A DNA stretch of 49,637 nucleotides from Paenibacillus tyrphae (GTDB lineage Bacteria; Bacillota; Bacilli; Paenibacillales; NBRC-103111), in the NCBI RefSeq assembly GCF_000722545.1, contig NZ_JNVM01000040.1:1-49637 (forward strand). Reading direction: 5' to 3'. Position 1 is the stretch's first letter; each line of letters opens with the position of its first letter. The notes below the pieces were generated by a model. It worked only from the letters and a program-made list of their open reading frames with translations. It ran no database searches and was not told the DNA's origin. Both the position numbers and the translations under genes were made by a program. Below, in pieces: positions 8,064 through 16,742 of this stretch.

Positions 8064-9070
8064 CAGTACGTCAGCACCTTTCTCAATTCGATCGAAGTCT
8101 CATACCCATTCCCGCCGACGGTGTGCGTGGCCGTCTCGATGTAATATTTATTGTCGAATTTTCCGAATCCTTGGACTTCCACTGTCACGCCCTGTACGAG
8201 CACCGGATCGCCCATCAATACCATGCGGGCCTTCTGTGCCTCCTTGTTCTTCTGGCGAAGCGCCTTCCGGGCCTTCCGGATCGCCTCCGCCTGAGAGGCC
8301 ACCCTTTCGTTGATCTTGAGCAACGGCCCATCGCCTGGCGCCCGGAAAGTACCCGAAATGGTGCGGCCGCCTTTGCCGTCCGTATAGCTGACTTGGCAAG
8401 CGCCGTATGCTGCATCGATTGCCGACAGGTCGAACGAATACGATTTAATATCGCTCTTCCCGCGCGTGAGGGCTTTCACAGGCGGCATGGATTCGTATTT
8501 TAGATCGTCGAAAATGACGAGCGAGTCGTTTGTAACTTTGAGCGTGAGCCCTTCCTGCTCGGCCAGCCGGTCCAAAAAGGCAAGATCCGTTTGCTGCGTC
8601 TGATCAACACGATCAAAAGTCACGTCATCCGTTTCAAACATGAAATTGAGACCTGCATACGAAGCGATGCGCTTCGCAATTTGGGAAAGCGTTACTTTTT
8701 CCCAGGCTTTCGTTTTCTCCTCGTTTTTGAGGCCGGAAACCGGCGGGAAGGAAGCAGCTTTGATATCAACGGTGTCCGGGGGTCCTGCAAAGCCGACGGT
8801 ATCGACTTGGAAAGTACCGCAAGGCAATGAAACTTTCGTGCCATAATCTTCCCAGTGATGCAGGATGATGTTGGCTTGAATGCGGTCGCCGTTCTGTGGC
8901 AGCCACGGATCGCGCCACATTTGATACCAGTCCGCGAGCGAAATCTGCAGGTCATCCGCCTTCCCAGTGCCATTGTCGGTATATGAAAAAGACAGCAAAA
9001 AAGGCGCGATATCCTGAGAGATATTCACGCCTTCGTATACGATTTCGATTTCCGCTCTACGTGTGTTCAT
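8063..9070 (-). CDS. Tail hub protein D (late control D family)
   Basis: 335 residues, P2 GpD / T4 gp27-like hub. Recognisable features are the N-terminal EIEIVYEGVNISQDIAPFLL, ADDLQISLADWYQMWRDPWL, and the C-terminal VEVQGFGKFDNKYYIETATH. It joins the tube to the spike. The start at 9070 was chosen because GGAG lies 9 bases upstream; seven extra codons further upstream are open but have no site. It overlaps the LysM protein X by 4 bases. Confidence 0.9.
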   Translation of the reverse strand: MNTRRAEIEIVYEGVNISQDIAPFLLSFSYTDNGTGKADDLQISLADWYQMWRDPWLPQNGDRIQANIILHHWEDYGTKVSLPCGTFQVDTVGFAGPPDTVDIKAASFPPVSGLKNEEKTKAWEKVTLSQIAKRIASYAGLNFMFETDDVTFDRVDQTQQTDLAFLDRLAEQEGLTLKVTNDSLVIFDDLKYESMPPVKALTRGKSDIKSYSFDLSAIDAAYGACQVSYTDGKGGRTISGTFRAPGDGPLLKINERVASQAEAIRKARKALRQKNKEAQKARMVLMGDPVLVQGVTVEVQGFGKFDNKYYIETATHTVGGNGYETSIELRKVLTY

Positions 9071-9279
9071 AAGCCGCTGCTCCTTTTCCATGGCGGGAGG
9101 TCCGCGGCCGGCTTCGGCGGGATCGTAGGGACGGTCAAGCGAATGCCGGCTGAAAAAAACACGGTCCGGATGTGCTTCGGATTCAACTCCATCAGCGTCG
9201 ACATTTGGGAGTCGCTGCCGAATAGCTTGAAGCTGATCACATCCCAGGTATCACCCTGGATCGTAACGTATTCAGACAT
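9067..9279 (-). CDS. Tail protein X (LysM domain)
   Basis: 70 residues consisting almost wholly of one LysM-like domain: YVTIQGDTWDVISFKLFGSD, then LMELNPKH and GIRLTVPTIP. P2 GpX has the same size and helps stabilise the tube/hub assembly in the tail. Its ATG lies inside the end of the tape measure gene. Confidence 0.9.
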   Translation of the reverse strand: MSEYVTIQGDTWDVISFKLFGSDSQMSTLMELNPKHIRTVFFSAGIRLTVPTIPPKPAADLPPWKRSSGL

Positions 9280-12223
9280 TGAAATTCAGCCGCCTTTCTT
9301 GCTTCATCATAGCCGAAAATCGTCGTTCAAACTCGTCCTGCGCCTTTCTCAGCGCTTGTTCGAACTGTCCGCTGGCGTCCGCTCCGCCGCCCTGCACCGT
9401 AATTTGAGGCGCGAAGGTAACGGTAACATTGCCGCCGCCAGTATCACGCCCCATAATTCGGTTGGTCGCGTCCAGAAGTGCATGCGAACGCGGCGAATCG
9501 TTGAGAGGGATGTACGCCTCCGGCCCAGCCTCGCCAAATACGCCGAAGTGTGGAGACGTGGCGAATCCGCCTTCAGCATACGGCTTGGGATTCACAAACA
9601 TAGGGGATGCAGGCTGCTGCTTGGGTGTATTTTCCTTGATGAACCGTTCTGCCAAGTTTACATTGCCCCATCCCGAGTTCTGCCAAGCCACCGATACATT
9701 GATCTTCTTTTCGGTCGGTATCAAATTCATTTCCTTATTAAGCTGAATAACGGCTGCGGCAGCTTCATTAAATCGTGCCTTTTCTTCGGCCGACAGCCGA
9801 TTGAATTTTGAAGCTTGTTCTTCGAGCTTGCCGCCAAGGTTCAGCTCAATGAGATTTTTCTGTGCCTGATACAGCTCTTCATAACTTGACTTGGATTGCC
9901 CCAGTTCTCCCAGCTTTGTGACATACTTATCTATGGATTCGATTCTTTTTTGGGTCAAATCATCGATGGTATCGCCAAGGCTCATAAGTTGCGCGTTAGC
10001 ATTAAAATGATACCCAACACTTTCCCCGACTTCATTGACCTTTTTTCGAAGCTCTTCCAAGCTGGCAGTACGATCATCGGACGGTGTCTGTTGCATGATC
10101 TTGGCAAACTGGACTTCGAACTCCCTGAATGCGGGTATTGCTGCATCCATAGCAGCTTTTTGTTTTTGAAACTCGGCGGTTTGTTTCTCAAGAGAACCAA
10201 TCTCGTCTTCAAGCTTCGTTGTGTCCCGGCTCTTTTCTGCAACTTCTTTTTCCAGCTTGAGACGTGACAGCTCGCGTTCTGCATCAGATTCCTGTTTGAC
10301 TAACCCCAGCTTTTCCTTGATTTTTCCGTTTTCAACGTCGTACTGGGTGATTGTTTGAGGATGCAGTTGCTGCAATTGCTTGGTGATTTCGGCCAAACGC
10401 GCCTTTTCAGTAGTCAGATCTTTGGAAGAGTCCGTGTTACTTTTTATGATCTTATCAAGCTCCCGATATTCCCATACCAGGTCATTCGTAAGCTTCGCTT
10501 TATTGGCAACTTCCTTGTAATTGTTCGAGGCTTCCTGGAGCTCTTTTCCCATATTTATGAGCTGCTGGCGGGCTTTCTCCTGATGCTGCTTATATGCGAT
10601 AATGCCCAGCGTAAGAGCCCCGACAGCAGCAACGGCAATTCCAACGGGGTTCGTGAAAAAAGTTAATGCCGATCCGAGCATCCCCACCGACCGGCTTGCG
10701 AACGAGGCACCGGTGGCTGCCTTTGCGACAGCTCCTTCGACCATTCCAAAACCTTTCACAACACTAACGGCATTCTTCCCGATCATCGCAGCCGGCACGG
10801 CCAGCGCAAGAAATTTCATGAGATCCTTATTTTCGCCCGCCCAGGCCGCCAGTTTTTTAAGGACCGGCATTAGATCCTGTGCAATTGGGAGGATTAGGTC
10901 CGTCATCAGTTGCCGGCCGATCAGTTGGAAGTCAGCGCCGATCGTATCATATTTGGTTTTAGCGACTTCATCCATTGTTTGCTTGGTCAAATCAAACTGA
11001 CTTCGGGCTGATCCCATCGCGGCGATAACCGTTTGCTCCAAATCCTCGAATTGCGTGCCAAAAAGAGCGACCCCGAGTTGGTTACGTTGGAGCGGATCTT
11101 TGATCGCCTGCAACTTAGATATGACCAGTTGCATCGCTTGCGCGCCGGTTTTTGACCCATTGGATAGATCGGTGAACAACTTTTCAGAATCGCCGAAAAT
11201 GGAGTACAGCGCGTTCATCGCGTCGGAGCTGCCTTTTTTCAGGTTGTCGACGAGCTGCTTGGCCGTATCCTTGGAAACATGCTGCAGCAGCTCCAAGTAT
11301 TCCGCCGATTCGGTGCCCCCTTTTGTCAGCGCAGCAGCAAAATCTTCGATATTATTCGGGGCAAAAAGCTGGGCCATAGCCTCCGTGGTTGATTTCGAAC
11401 CGTCTTTCAGCCGGATATTGAATTCCTTCGCGGCGTCACCAACCTTGTCGAGGTTGAAAGCGCCGGCTTCAAGTCCAGCCGAAAAAATATCGAACATTTG
11501 ATTCGCTGTGAATCCCAGCGCAGCAAATTGCGGCGCGTATTCATTTGCGGAATCGAGCAACTCGTTAGACTTATTGAGCCCTTTTTGCGCACCTTGGGCA
11601 AGCAGGTTATATGCTTGACTGCTATTGATCCCAAATTGCTTCACCATTGTATCGGCTGCCTTGACCGACTCTTTCACATCTTCCCCGAATACATCCCGGA
11701 AGGCGATGGCATTCCGGGTCGTCTCCTTCAGCGTATCGCCTTCCTGCTTCGTCACCTGCTTTGCGACCGTCAGAGCGTCGGTGATATCCTTGAACCCCTC
11801 CCCAATTGGGGTACGGTACAATTCCTTTGCGATCTTCTCGACTTCCGCCATTTCGGTAGCACTCGCGCCGGTCGCCGCTTGCACTTGCTTCATAGAGGAT
11901 TGAAATTCTCCGACAGTTCCAACAATGTCTTGAAATGAACCAACTACACCTTGAACAATGGTAAAGGCGCCCGTATACTCGGCTACCCGTTTCAGCGTAT
12001 CGCCAAAGCCACGTGCATCTTTTTCGAGTGATTCGATGGTATTTCCGGCTTTACGCGCGTCGGCCCCAATGCGGTCAAAGGCGTTCGATTGTGAGAGCTG
12101 CCGCAGGTCCTTTTCAATATTTCCGATGCTTTCCGATGCACTGCCAAACGATTTTCGGAATGACGATTCAAGCTCGGCGTTTAACTTGAAAGCTATTTCA
12201 TATTCTCTACCCTTATTTGCCAT
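9272..12223 (-). CDS. Tail tape measure protein
   Basis: 983 residues, TP901-type core. Coiled coil occupies about residues 20-80. The conserved core is about residues 100-430 (SSMKQVQAATGASATEMAEV, LYRTPIGEGF, ALGFTANQMFDIFSAGLEAG). Hydrophobic segments around 465-560 (LKFLALAVPAAMIG; GIAVAAVGALTLGIIAYK) are followed by long coiled coil to about 830. Near the C-terminus GGFATSPHFGVFGEAGPEAY precedes YIPLND, a motif seen at the ends of many tape measures. Length sets tail length; at roughly 1.5 angstrom per residue this suggests a tail near 150 nm. It follows the chaperone genes and its start overlaps the frameshift extension. Confidence 0.95.
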   Translation of the reverse strand: MANKGREYEIAFKLNAELESSFRKSFGSASESIGNIEKDLRQLSQSNAFDRIGADARKAGNTIESLEKDARGFGDTLKRVAEYTGAFTIVQGVVGSFQDIVGTVGEFQSSMKQVQAATGASATEMAEVEKIAKELYRTPIGEGFKDITDALTVAKQVTKQEGDTLKETTRNAIAFRDVFGEDVKESVKAADTMVKQFGINSSQAYNLLAQGAQKGLNKSNELLDSANEYAPQFAALGFTANQMFDIFSAGLEAGAFNLDKVGDAAKEFNIRLKDGSKSTTEAMAQLFAPNNIEDFAAALTKGGTESAEYLELLQHVSKDTAKQLVDNLKKGSSDAMNALYSIFGDSEKLFTDLSNGSKTGAQAMQLVISKLQAIKDPLQRNQLGVALFGTQFEDLEQTVIAAMGSARSQFDLTKQTMDEVAKTKYDTIGADFQLIGRQLMTDLILPIAQDLMPVLKKLAAWAGENKDLMKFLALAVPAAMIGKNAVSVVKGFGMVEGAVAKAATGASFASRSVGMLGSALTFFTNPVGIAVAAVGALTLGIIAYKQHQEKARQQLINMGKELQEASNNYKEVANKAKLTNDLVWEYRELDKIIKSNTDSSKDLTTEKARLAEITKQLQQLHPQTITQYDVENGKIKEKLGLVKQESDAERELSRLKLEKEVAEKSRDTTKLEDEIGSLEKQTAEFQKQKAAMDAAIPAFREFEVQFAKIMQQTPSDDRTASLEELRKKVNEVGESVGYHFNANAQLMSLGDTIDDLTQKRIESIDKYVTKLGELGQSKSSYEELYQAQKNLIELNLGGKLEEQASKFNRLSAEEKARFNEAAAAVIQLNKEMNLIPTEKKINVSVAWQNSGWGNVNLAERFIKENTPKQQPASPMFVNPKPYAEGGFATSPHFGVFGEAGPEAYIPLNDSPRSHALLDATNRIMGRDTGGGNVTVTFAPQITVQGGGADASGQFEQALRKAQDEFERRFSAMMKQERRLNFNV

Positions 12224-12694
12224 GACCGGCGCCCCTCCTTTCTTTCAACCGATTTATCCGCTCGATCCAGTCAACCAATTCCCGAATGGGAAGCGAGAGA
12301 AAAAAAGGGATCGGCGTATAAGTGACCATTGAGAGAGAGGCGGCCAAGTCCTTGACGCCGATTTCTTTCGTCAATCCGATCCGAGTAAAAAATTTTGGGC
12401 TCTCAACGTCACACGGGAAAAGTCAGACGCTGAAAGCTTGCGAATCAGCTCTACCTGTACGCCCGCGGCCCGAGCGACAATATAGGACTGATATTCTTTG
12501 GATGTTTCCTTAACGTACGTAAAATCAGGCTGCCGGGCCTGATACTGCCGCTCGCAAACGATAATATCGTCACCGCTCAAGCGCTCGAAATCGAGCTTGA
12601 AGCTGCTATAATGCTCCCCTTCAAATTCGATGGGGAAACGGAGCGTAAATACGCTGCCGTCATGCTCTTGGACTTGTTCTTGTTTTTCGGTCAT
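12213..12694 (-). CDS. Tail assembly chaperone, -1 frameshift product
   Basis: Reading U UUU UUA in the zero frame (codons AAT TTT TTA) and slipping back by one base gives a second open frame of 57 codons that continues TRIGLTKEIGVKDL..., ending at a TAA at 12213-12215, 10 bases inside the tape measure gene. The total is about 160 residues. The extension contains a helical, Pro-containing stretch (TYTPIPFFLSLPIREL) and a charged end (DWIERINRLKERR), like the T part of lambda gpG-T and P2 E-E'. Position, slippery site and extension length all fit the known mechanism. Confidence 0.85.
12371..12694 (-). CDS. Tail assembly chaperone, unshifted form
   Basis: 107 residues resembling the Mu gp41 tail-assembly family: FTLRFPIEFEGEHYSSFKLD, then FERLSGDDIIVCERQYQARQ and a C-terminal LSASDFSRVTLRAQNFLLGS. 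It lies between tail tube and tape measure, where chaperones that coat the tape measure are encoded. It stops at 12371; a fraction of ribosomes should slip at 12386-12392 and make the longer form. Confidence 0.88.
   Translation of the reverse strand: MTEKQEQVQEHDGSVFTLRFPIEFEGEHYSSFKLDFERLSGDDIIVCERQYQARQPDFTYVKETSKEYQSYIVARAAGVQVELIRKLSASDFSRVTLRAQNFLLGSD
12386..12392 (-). other. Programmed -1 ribosomal frameshift site
   Basis: The minus-strand heptamer T TTT TTA lies in the correct zero-frame phase five codons before the chaperone stop. The preceding A AAT TTT also fits X XXY YYZ. It is the best-known class of slippery sequence. Confidence 0.85.
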
Positions 12695-12709
12695 TGGGTT
12701 GTCCTCCTT

Positions 12710-13228
12710 TTACATTCCGAGTTGTTGGCGTACTTCCGCGAGGTAATCGGTACCTTCAACGCGGAAAATGAAGTTGAATTTGTCGAGTTCCAGCACTTCC
12801 TGCCCGTCCATGAAAATCTTGATATAGGATACCTCGAATTCGTTCGACGTTTCAGTTGGCGAAGCTGGCGCAAAGTTGCCGAGCGTGCCGGTCTTGGACA
12901 TGACTTTCATTGTGACACGAATACCGGAAGGTCGATATTCACCCGTAGCAGAATTGTACAACTGATGCGACCCACGAAAATCGATCGCATGGGACTTCTG
13001 TCCGAGCAATCGGATCGCCGAGCGGTCAACGGTCCGCCAGTTGATTGTCGTGGTCATGCTGGAGAAATGTCCAAGCGTCGGGCTGTCCACTTCGCCGGCA
13101 ATCCCGGCGCCGGAAAGGGTCTCCGTCATAGATTCAAGATTTGGGAGCGTCAGATCCGCCGCCCCTAAGTATTCGTTCCCGTTCAGATAGGCACTAAAGT
13201 TGATCAGTTTCTCAGGAATTTGTCGCAT
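12710..13228 (-). CDS. Tail tube protein
   Basis: 172 residues, phage_tube (P2 FII / Mu M) type: INFSAYLNGNEYLGAADLTL, then TLSGAGIAGEVDSPTLGHFS and MTTTINWRT, with a C-terminal EVSYIKIFMDGQEVLELDKF. Its hexamers stack to form the inner tube inside the sheath. An AAGGAGG site lies 11 bases before the ATG. It directly follows the sheath gene, as in all contractile tails of this type. Confidence 0.92.
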   Translation of the reverse strand: MRQIPEKLINFSAYLNGNEYLGAADLTLPNLESMTETLSGAGIAGEVDSPTLGHFSSMTTTINWRTVDRSAIRLLGQKSHAIDFRGSHQLYNSATGEYRPSGIRVTMKVMSKTGTLGNFAPASPTETSNEFEVSYIKIFMDGQEVLELDKFNFIFRVEGTDYLAEVRQQLGM

Positions 13229-13243
13229 TTAGGTTCCCCCTCC

Positions 13244-14683
13244 TTAGCCTGCGGTCAGCGCAGACAAATACTTTGCATCGTACTCGACGATGAAGTCGAT
13301 CTCCCGCGCAGGCGACGGCGGCGTCACATAGACATGGAATTTTACGGTGCCGTCCATAATGGCAGTATTCGGATTTTCCGCGGCCAAGAACTCGACGCGG
13401 CCGCCGAGAATGTAGCCTTGAGCGGACAATCCGTTCAGCCAAAGGTTCAAACTTCCGGTAATTGCCTCGATAAGTCGGCGCGTGATCGGCGAGTCAACAT
13501 ACTGCCATGTGCTCAGAACGATCGTATTTTCGATCCAGTTCATCATACGGCGTATCGGGATGAAGCTATCTTTCGGGTCCGTCGTTCCGGGGTACGTTCC
13601 TGTACGGTTCCCCCACGCCTTCCATCCACCAATGAAATTCAGCGCCGTCACGATACCGTTCCCATTGAGGTATGCGCCCTGATCTGGACCAAGGAAAACC
13701 GGGGTCCCGTCCGCCAGCTCGGCGCCGTTAGCCTGGAAATTCTGATTAGACGGCGACTTGTACGGGACGCCGCCGTTTGCCCCGTCCGTAGCCGCCATGA
13801 CACCAGCAAGCTGCGTCGACAGGTGGAATTGCTTGTCTCCCAGCGCCAGTTTCGGGTAGCCGACAATTTGAAACGGCGAAGTGTAATTGTTGTTCTCTTT
13901 CCACGCCGGCGCGTCCGCGTACTTGGTGACCGTGTTCGTCGGAATATCTACGAGTGCCATCGCCTTAAAATTGCCGTTTATGTTGCTTGCCTTAGCCGCC
14001 ATCACCGCGGCGACCGTCGAGTCGGTCGAGTAACCCGGCGCCAACACTGAGCCCGGGACTAGCCGGAAGCGCGGGAAGATTTGGTCCAGCAGCTCCAAGC
14101 CCGTCGGCTTTCCATTGGCATCTATGCCGCCGATGATGTCGGCCGCCGTAACGCCGCTCGGGTTGAGCTTGTCATAGTTGACTTTGAGCTTCGCATTTGC
14201 GGCAATCTGCCCCGACGGAAGCCGCTGAATAACTAGATTTCCAGCAGCGTCGAAATTGGTTTCATAGTCTGTTCCCAGGACGTACGTCGTTGATCCGTCG
14301 CTGTTCTTGACGACAACTGACGGTTTGAGAATGCCTTGTGTGAGTGTGGCGCTATCTTTTACAAGCGTCACATCACTAGCCGGTACCGCCGTTTTGTCCG
14401 TGGCCGGGTCAAGTACATTGACTAGGATTGCCGGGCTTGCACCGTATAAGGCAAAATATGAATACATGAATTCGCAAAGCGTGAAACTCCAGTCTCCCGA
14501 ATATCCCAACGCTTCGACCGCTTCAGCATACGTATAGCACAGAACCGGTTCATTTACTGGTGCCTGCCGTTTCGATAGGTTAACCGGCGCTGTCCCGAAC
14601 ACAACCGGGATGATATCGCTCGCCACGGTCGGTGTGATCGATGTCGGGATCTCGTTGATATACACACCATGTTTGTAGGCCAT
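13244..14683 (-). CDS. Tail sheath protein
   Basis: 479 residues, contractile sheath family. The N-terminal YKHGVYINEIPTSITPTVAS and SDIIPVVFGTAPVNL match Firmicute sheath openings. A variable outer domain at about 150-260 is followed by the conserved C-terminal half: GWKAWGNRTGTYPGTTDPKD, then SFIPIRRMMNWIENTI and GRVEFLAAENPN. It surrounds the tube and contracts on infection. The ATG overlaps the preceding stop (TGATG). Confidence 0.95.
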   Translation of the reverse strand: MAYKHGVYINEIPTSITPTVASDIIPVVFGTAPVNLSKRQAPVNEPVLCYTYAEAVEALGYSGDWSFTLCEFMYSYFALYGASPAILVNVLDPATDKTAVPASDVTLVKDSATLTQGILKPSVVVKNSDGSTTYVLGTDYETNFDAAGNLVIQRLPSGQIAANAKLKVNYDKLNPSGVTAADIIGGIDANGKPTGLELLDQIFPRFRLVPGSVLAPGYSTDSTVAAVMAAKASNINGNFKAMALVDIPTNTVTKYADAPAWKENNNYTSPFQIVGYPKLALGDKQFHLSTQLAGVMAATDGANGGVPYKSPSNQNFQANGAELADGTPVFLGPDQGAYLNGNGIVTALNFIGGWKAWGNRTGTYPGTTDPKDSFIPIRRMMNWIENTIVLSTWQYVDSPITRRLIEAITGSLNLWLNGLSAQGYILGGRVEFLAAENPNTAIMDGTVKFHVYVTPPSPAREIDFIVEYDAKYLSALTAG

Positions 14684-15027
14684 CAGGATTCACCTTTCCT
14701 TTCGCGCAGCACGTCCTGCGCTGCTGCATATTCAATCGTTCCAGGCGTCGACGTTCGCGCCAAAGCCTCCGACAACCCCGAAACCGGTACAATCAGCCGC
14801 TCGATCTTCGGCTGCTCCCGGAGCGTGCTCTCCAGATATTCCGGGATTCCTCCGCGGAAGATACGAAAGCGAGACAACAACCCGCCCGGCAAGTTCGGCC
14901 CGATGTAAATGAAGGCTTCCTGCGGCGCCGTTTGCGCGGGAGCGGTGCGCTGCTGTTTCAATTTCGGTTTTTCTTGAATCGGCGCATCCGGCGTTACCCC
15001 TGCGTCATCAAATTCAGATGTAACCAT
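14683..15027 (-). CDS. Small tail-module protein before sheath
   Basis: 114 residues, unknown in detail. The N-terminal 40 residues are Pro/Ala/Gln-rich and probably disordered (KPKLKQQRTAPAQTAP). The remainder (EAFIYIGPNLPGGLLSRFRI, then IFRGGIPEYLESTLREQPKI) looks folded. In Mu-like tails the gene between the tail terminator and the sheath (gp38) has a similar place and size; I infer that correspondence from order only. It overlaps both neighbours. Confidence 0.7.
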   Translation of the reverse strand: MVTSEFDDAGVTPDAPIQEKPKLKQQRTAPAQTAPQEAFIYIGPNLPGGLLSRFRIFRGGIPEYLESTLREQPKIERLIVPVSGLSEALARTSTPGTIEYAAAQDVLRERKGES

Positions 15028-15535
15028 GAAGGTCCACCCCCTCGATCATTTGTTGTGTGGCACTTTGCACCGTCCAGGTACTTTGTGCCGTGCCGACCCA
15101 TAACGGGTACGGCTGCTCCTCCGGTATTTGCCACCTATACGGCTTCTCGATCCGGAATTTATTTTCTAAAACACCTTTGCGGAACAAGGCTATACGTACA
15201 TGCTCCATTAAATTAAGAAGGTCATATGCCCCATCTGGATGTACGAAGCCATCATCTGCAGCGCTCTCGTGATATATCCCAAACGCAAGGTCGACCCGAA
15301 TCGTAGAAAAAAGCGGCGCCATCGGCTCATATACCGGATCGTCCCCTTCAATGATGCGGGCTACGATATACGGAAAGTCTGTATGTTGCTCTGCTTTCGG
15401 ATTTTTGAATGGCAAGAACCAATCAAACACCTTCGGGACTTGATATTCTCCACGTCCGCCTTGAGCTGCCGCATATTCGGCGACCGCCTCGCCCAAAAAT
15501 GTCCTCAACGCCTGCAACAGCAAAAATGCCGTCAT
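15014..15535 (-). CDS. Tail terminator/completion protein
   Basis: 173 residues: MTAFLLLQALRTFLGEAVAE, then KVFDWFLPFKNPKAEQHTDF, FPYIVARIIEGDD and STIRVDLAFGIYHE. The central 'P-Y-I-V-R-G' plus 'V-x-L-x-F-G-x-Y' pattern is that of small terminator proteins that cap the head-proximal end of the tail (Mu gp37 type). It sits between the GPZ-like protein and the sheath block. The family call is by pattern and position. Confidence 0.7.
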   Translation of the reverse strand: MTAFLLLQALRTFLGEAVAEYAAAQGGRGEYQVPKVFDWFLPFKNPKAEQHTDFPYIVARIIEGDDPVYEPMAPLFSTIRVDLAFGIYHESAADDGFVHPDGAYDLLNLMEHVRIALFRKGVLENKFRIEKPYRWQIPEEQPYPLWVGTAQSTWTVQSATQQMIEGVDLHGYI

Positions 15536-16101
15536 GGTTTGAACCTCCCAAGCACGCGATTGACTTCATGATCCAGCCGCTGCCCCATTCGTCGCTGCGC
15601 TTCTTCCTGAAGATGTTCAGCGACGCCAGGCTCCCCAAGCATGACCGGGATCGATGGACCGTATAGCTCGTCAACCGGTAGCCGTTTTTTACCCGCGCGC
15701 CGGAACACACCGACATGGCCGCTGCCCATTTGGACCACAAATGCGCCCCGGATCGGCTTCTTCCCGCCTTCTTTTTTGACAGCGGCTTTCAACACTTTCG
15801 GCTGGCGAGCCGGTGGAGTGCTCGGGGTCGTCCGAAATTTGATGAGCGGGATACTGGGCCCCCGGGAAGTGAGCAGCATTTCCAGCTTTGCCGGATTGGC
15901 CTTGCTAACCTTAATCGTTTTTAAAACGTCACCGTGCTTGACGTAGTACGTTTCCCTTACCTTCTTTGCCGCTTCTGTCTTGACCCCCGCGGAGACCCGG
16001 TTCATGGCAGCGGAAAAAGCCTTCGGTATGTTCTTTTCAACAAACCGAAGGCTGACCGTTGCCTGCTTCAGCTCTTTTCGAGTCGACGTAAAATCGATCA
16101 T
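15532..16101 (-). CDS. Minor tail protein Z-like
   Basis: 189 residues, prophage minor tail protein Z (GPZ) pattern. The N-terminal helical region reads KELKQATVSLRFVEKNIPKA, then AMNRVSAGVKTEAAKKVRE. The VKHGDVLKTIKVSKANPAKL segment, a basic middle part (RGAFVVQMGSGHVGVFRRAG) and the LPVDELYGPSIPVML motif are the family landmark. It belongs to the neck and head-tail joining set. It overlaps the next gene upstream by 4 bases. Confidence 0.8.
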   Translation of the reverse strand: MIDFTSTRKELKQATVSLRFVEKNIPKAFSAAMNRVSAGVKTEAAKKVRETYYVKHGDVLKTIKVSKANPAKLEMLLTSRGPSIPLIKFRTTPSTPPARQPKVLKAAVKKEGGKKPIRGAFVVQMGSGHVGVFRRAGKKRLPVDELYGPSIPVMLGEPGVAEHLQEEAQRRMGQRLDHEVNRVLGRFKP

Positions 16102-16442
16102 GTTTCGCTCGCCTCGATCGCGATCTCTAATATACCCACGTCCGAAGTTACGCGGCTTACGATATACGGATAGACTTCCTCGCCGGCGGGTGCAAATTTG
16201 ATCAACTGATTTTCAACTGGGCGATATCCAAGATCCGCTTCTCGTATAAAAAGCGTGATCTTCGAAGCAAATGTACCGTCTGCGTGTTGATACAGCGGAC
16301 CCTCTGTCGTATCGCGATCCACGACGGCCATCAGCTCCTGTGTTTCAAACCCACTCGCACCGAACAGGATCGGCTCTCCAAACTCATCCGGATTGATGAA
16401 CACGGACATGTTGTCGTTTGCAACGATGTCTTTGAAATTCAT
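16098..16442 (-). CDS. Head-tail joining protein (FII-like)
   Basis: 114 residues. FKDIVANDNMSVFINPDEFG, then EPILFGASGFETQELMAVVD and LFIREADLGYRPVENQLIKF match the small head-tail attachment proteins of lambda FII type, which form the ring below the portal. It lies next to the capsid gene and overlaps both neighbours by 4 bases. Confidence 0.75.
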   Translation of the reverse strand: MNFKDIVANDNMSVFINPDEFGEPILFGASGFETQELMAVVDRDTTEGPLYQHADGTFASKITLFIREADLGYRPVENQLIKFAPAGEEVYPYIVSRVTSDVGILEIAIEASET

Positions 16443-16729
16443 TTTCGGCTCCGCTTAGGAGCAGACCCAGCGGCTGCATCCACAATCACATCGTCAGCGT
16501 GAAACGCAGGGACAAGGTCGTCATGGCCGTCAGCCTCCGCCCCGCCAAGTGCTTCATCGTCGTCAGCCGGGGCAACGTAGTTATCCGTCCCAAATGTTTC
16601 GCTGTAGACGGCAACGGTGCCATTCTGCAGCAGCTCTTCCATGTCATCAGGCGAGGCATCGAAAAAGGAGCCTTTCGAATGAAAGACCCCCTCGTGTTTC
16701 ACATATCCCTTATTTACTTGGAATTTCAT
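16439..16729 (-). CDS. Hypothetical head-module protein
   Basis: 96 residues. The first 45 (MKFQVNKGYVKHEGVFHSKG, SFFDASPDDMEELLQNGTVA) form a compact pattern seen in small proteins beside capsid genes. The C-terminal half is acidic and Ala-rich with a basic tail (SAPKRSRK). It may be the equivalent of lambda FI or a head-completion factor by position. I do not recognise a defined family. Confidence 0.65.
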   Translation of the reverse strand: MKFQVNKGYVKHEGVFHSKGSFFDASPDDMEELLQNGTVAVYSETFGTDNYVAPADDDEALGGAEADGHDDLVPAFHADDVIVDAAAGSAPKRSRK

Positions 16730-16742
16730 GTTCCCCCCTCCT

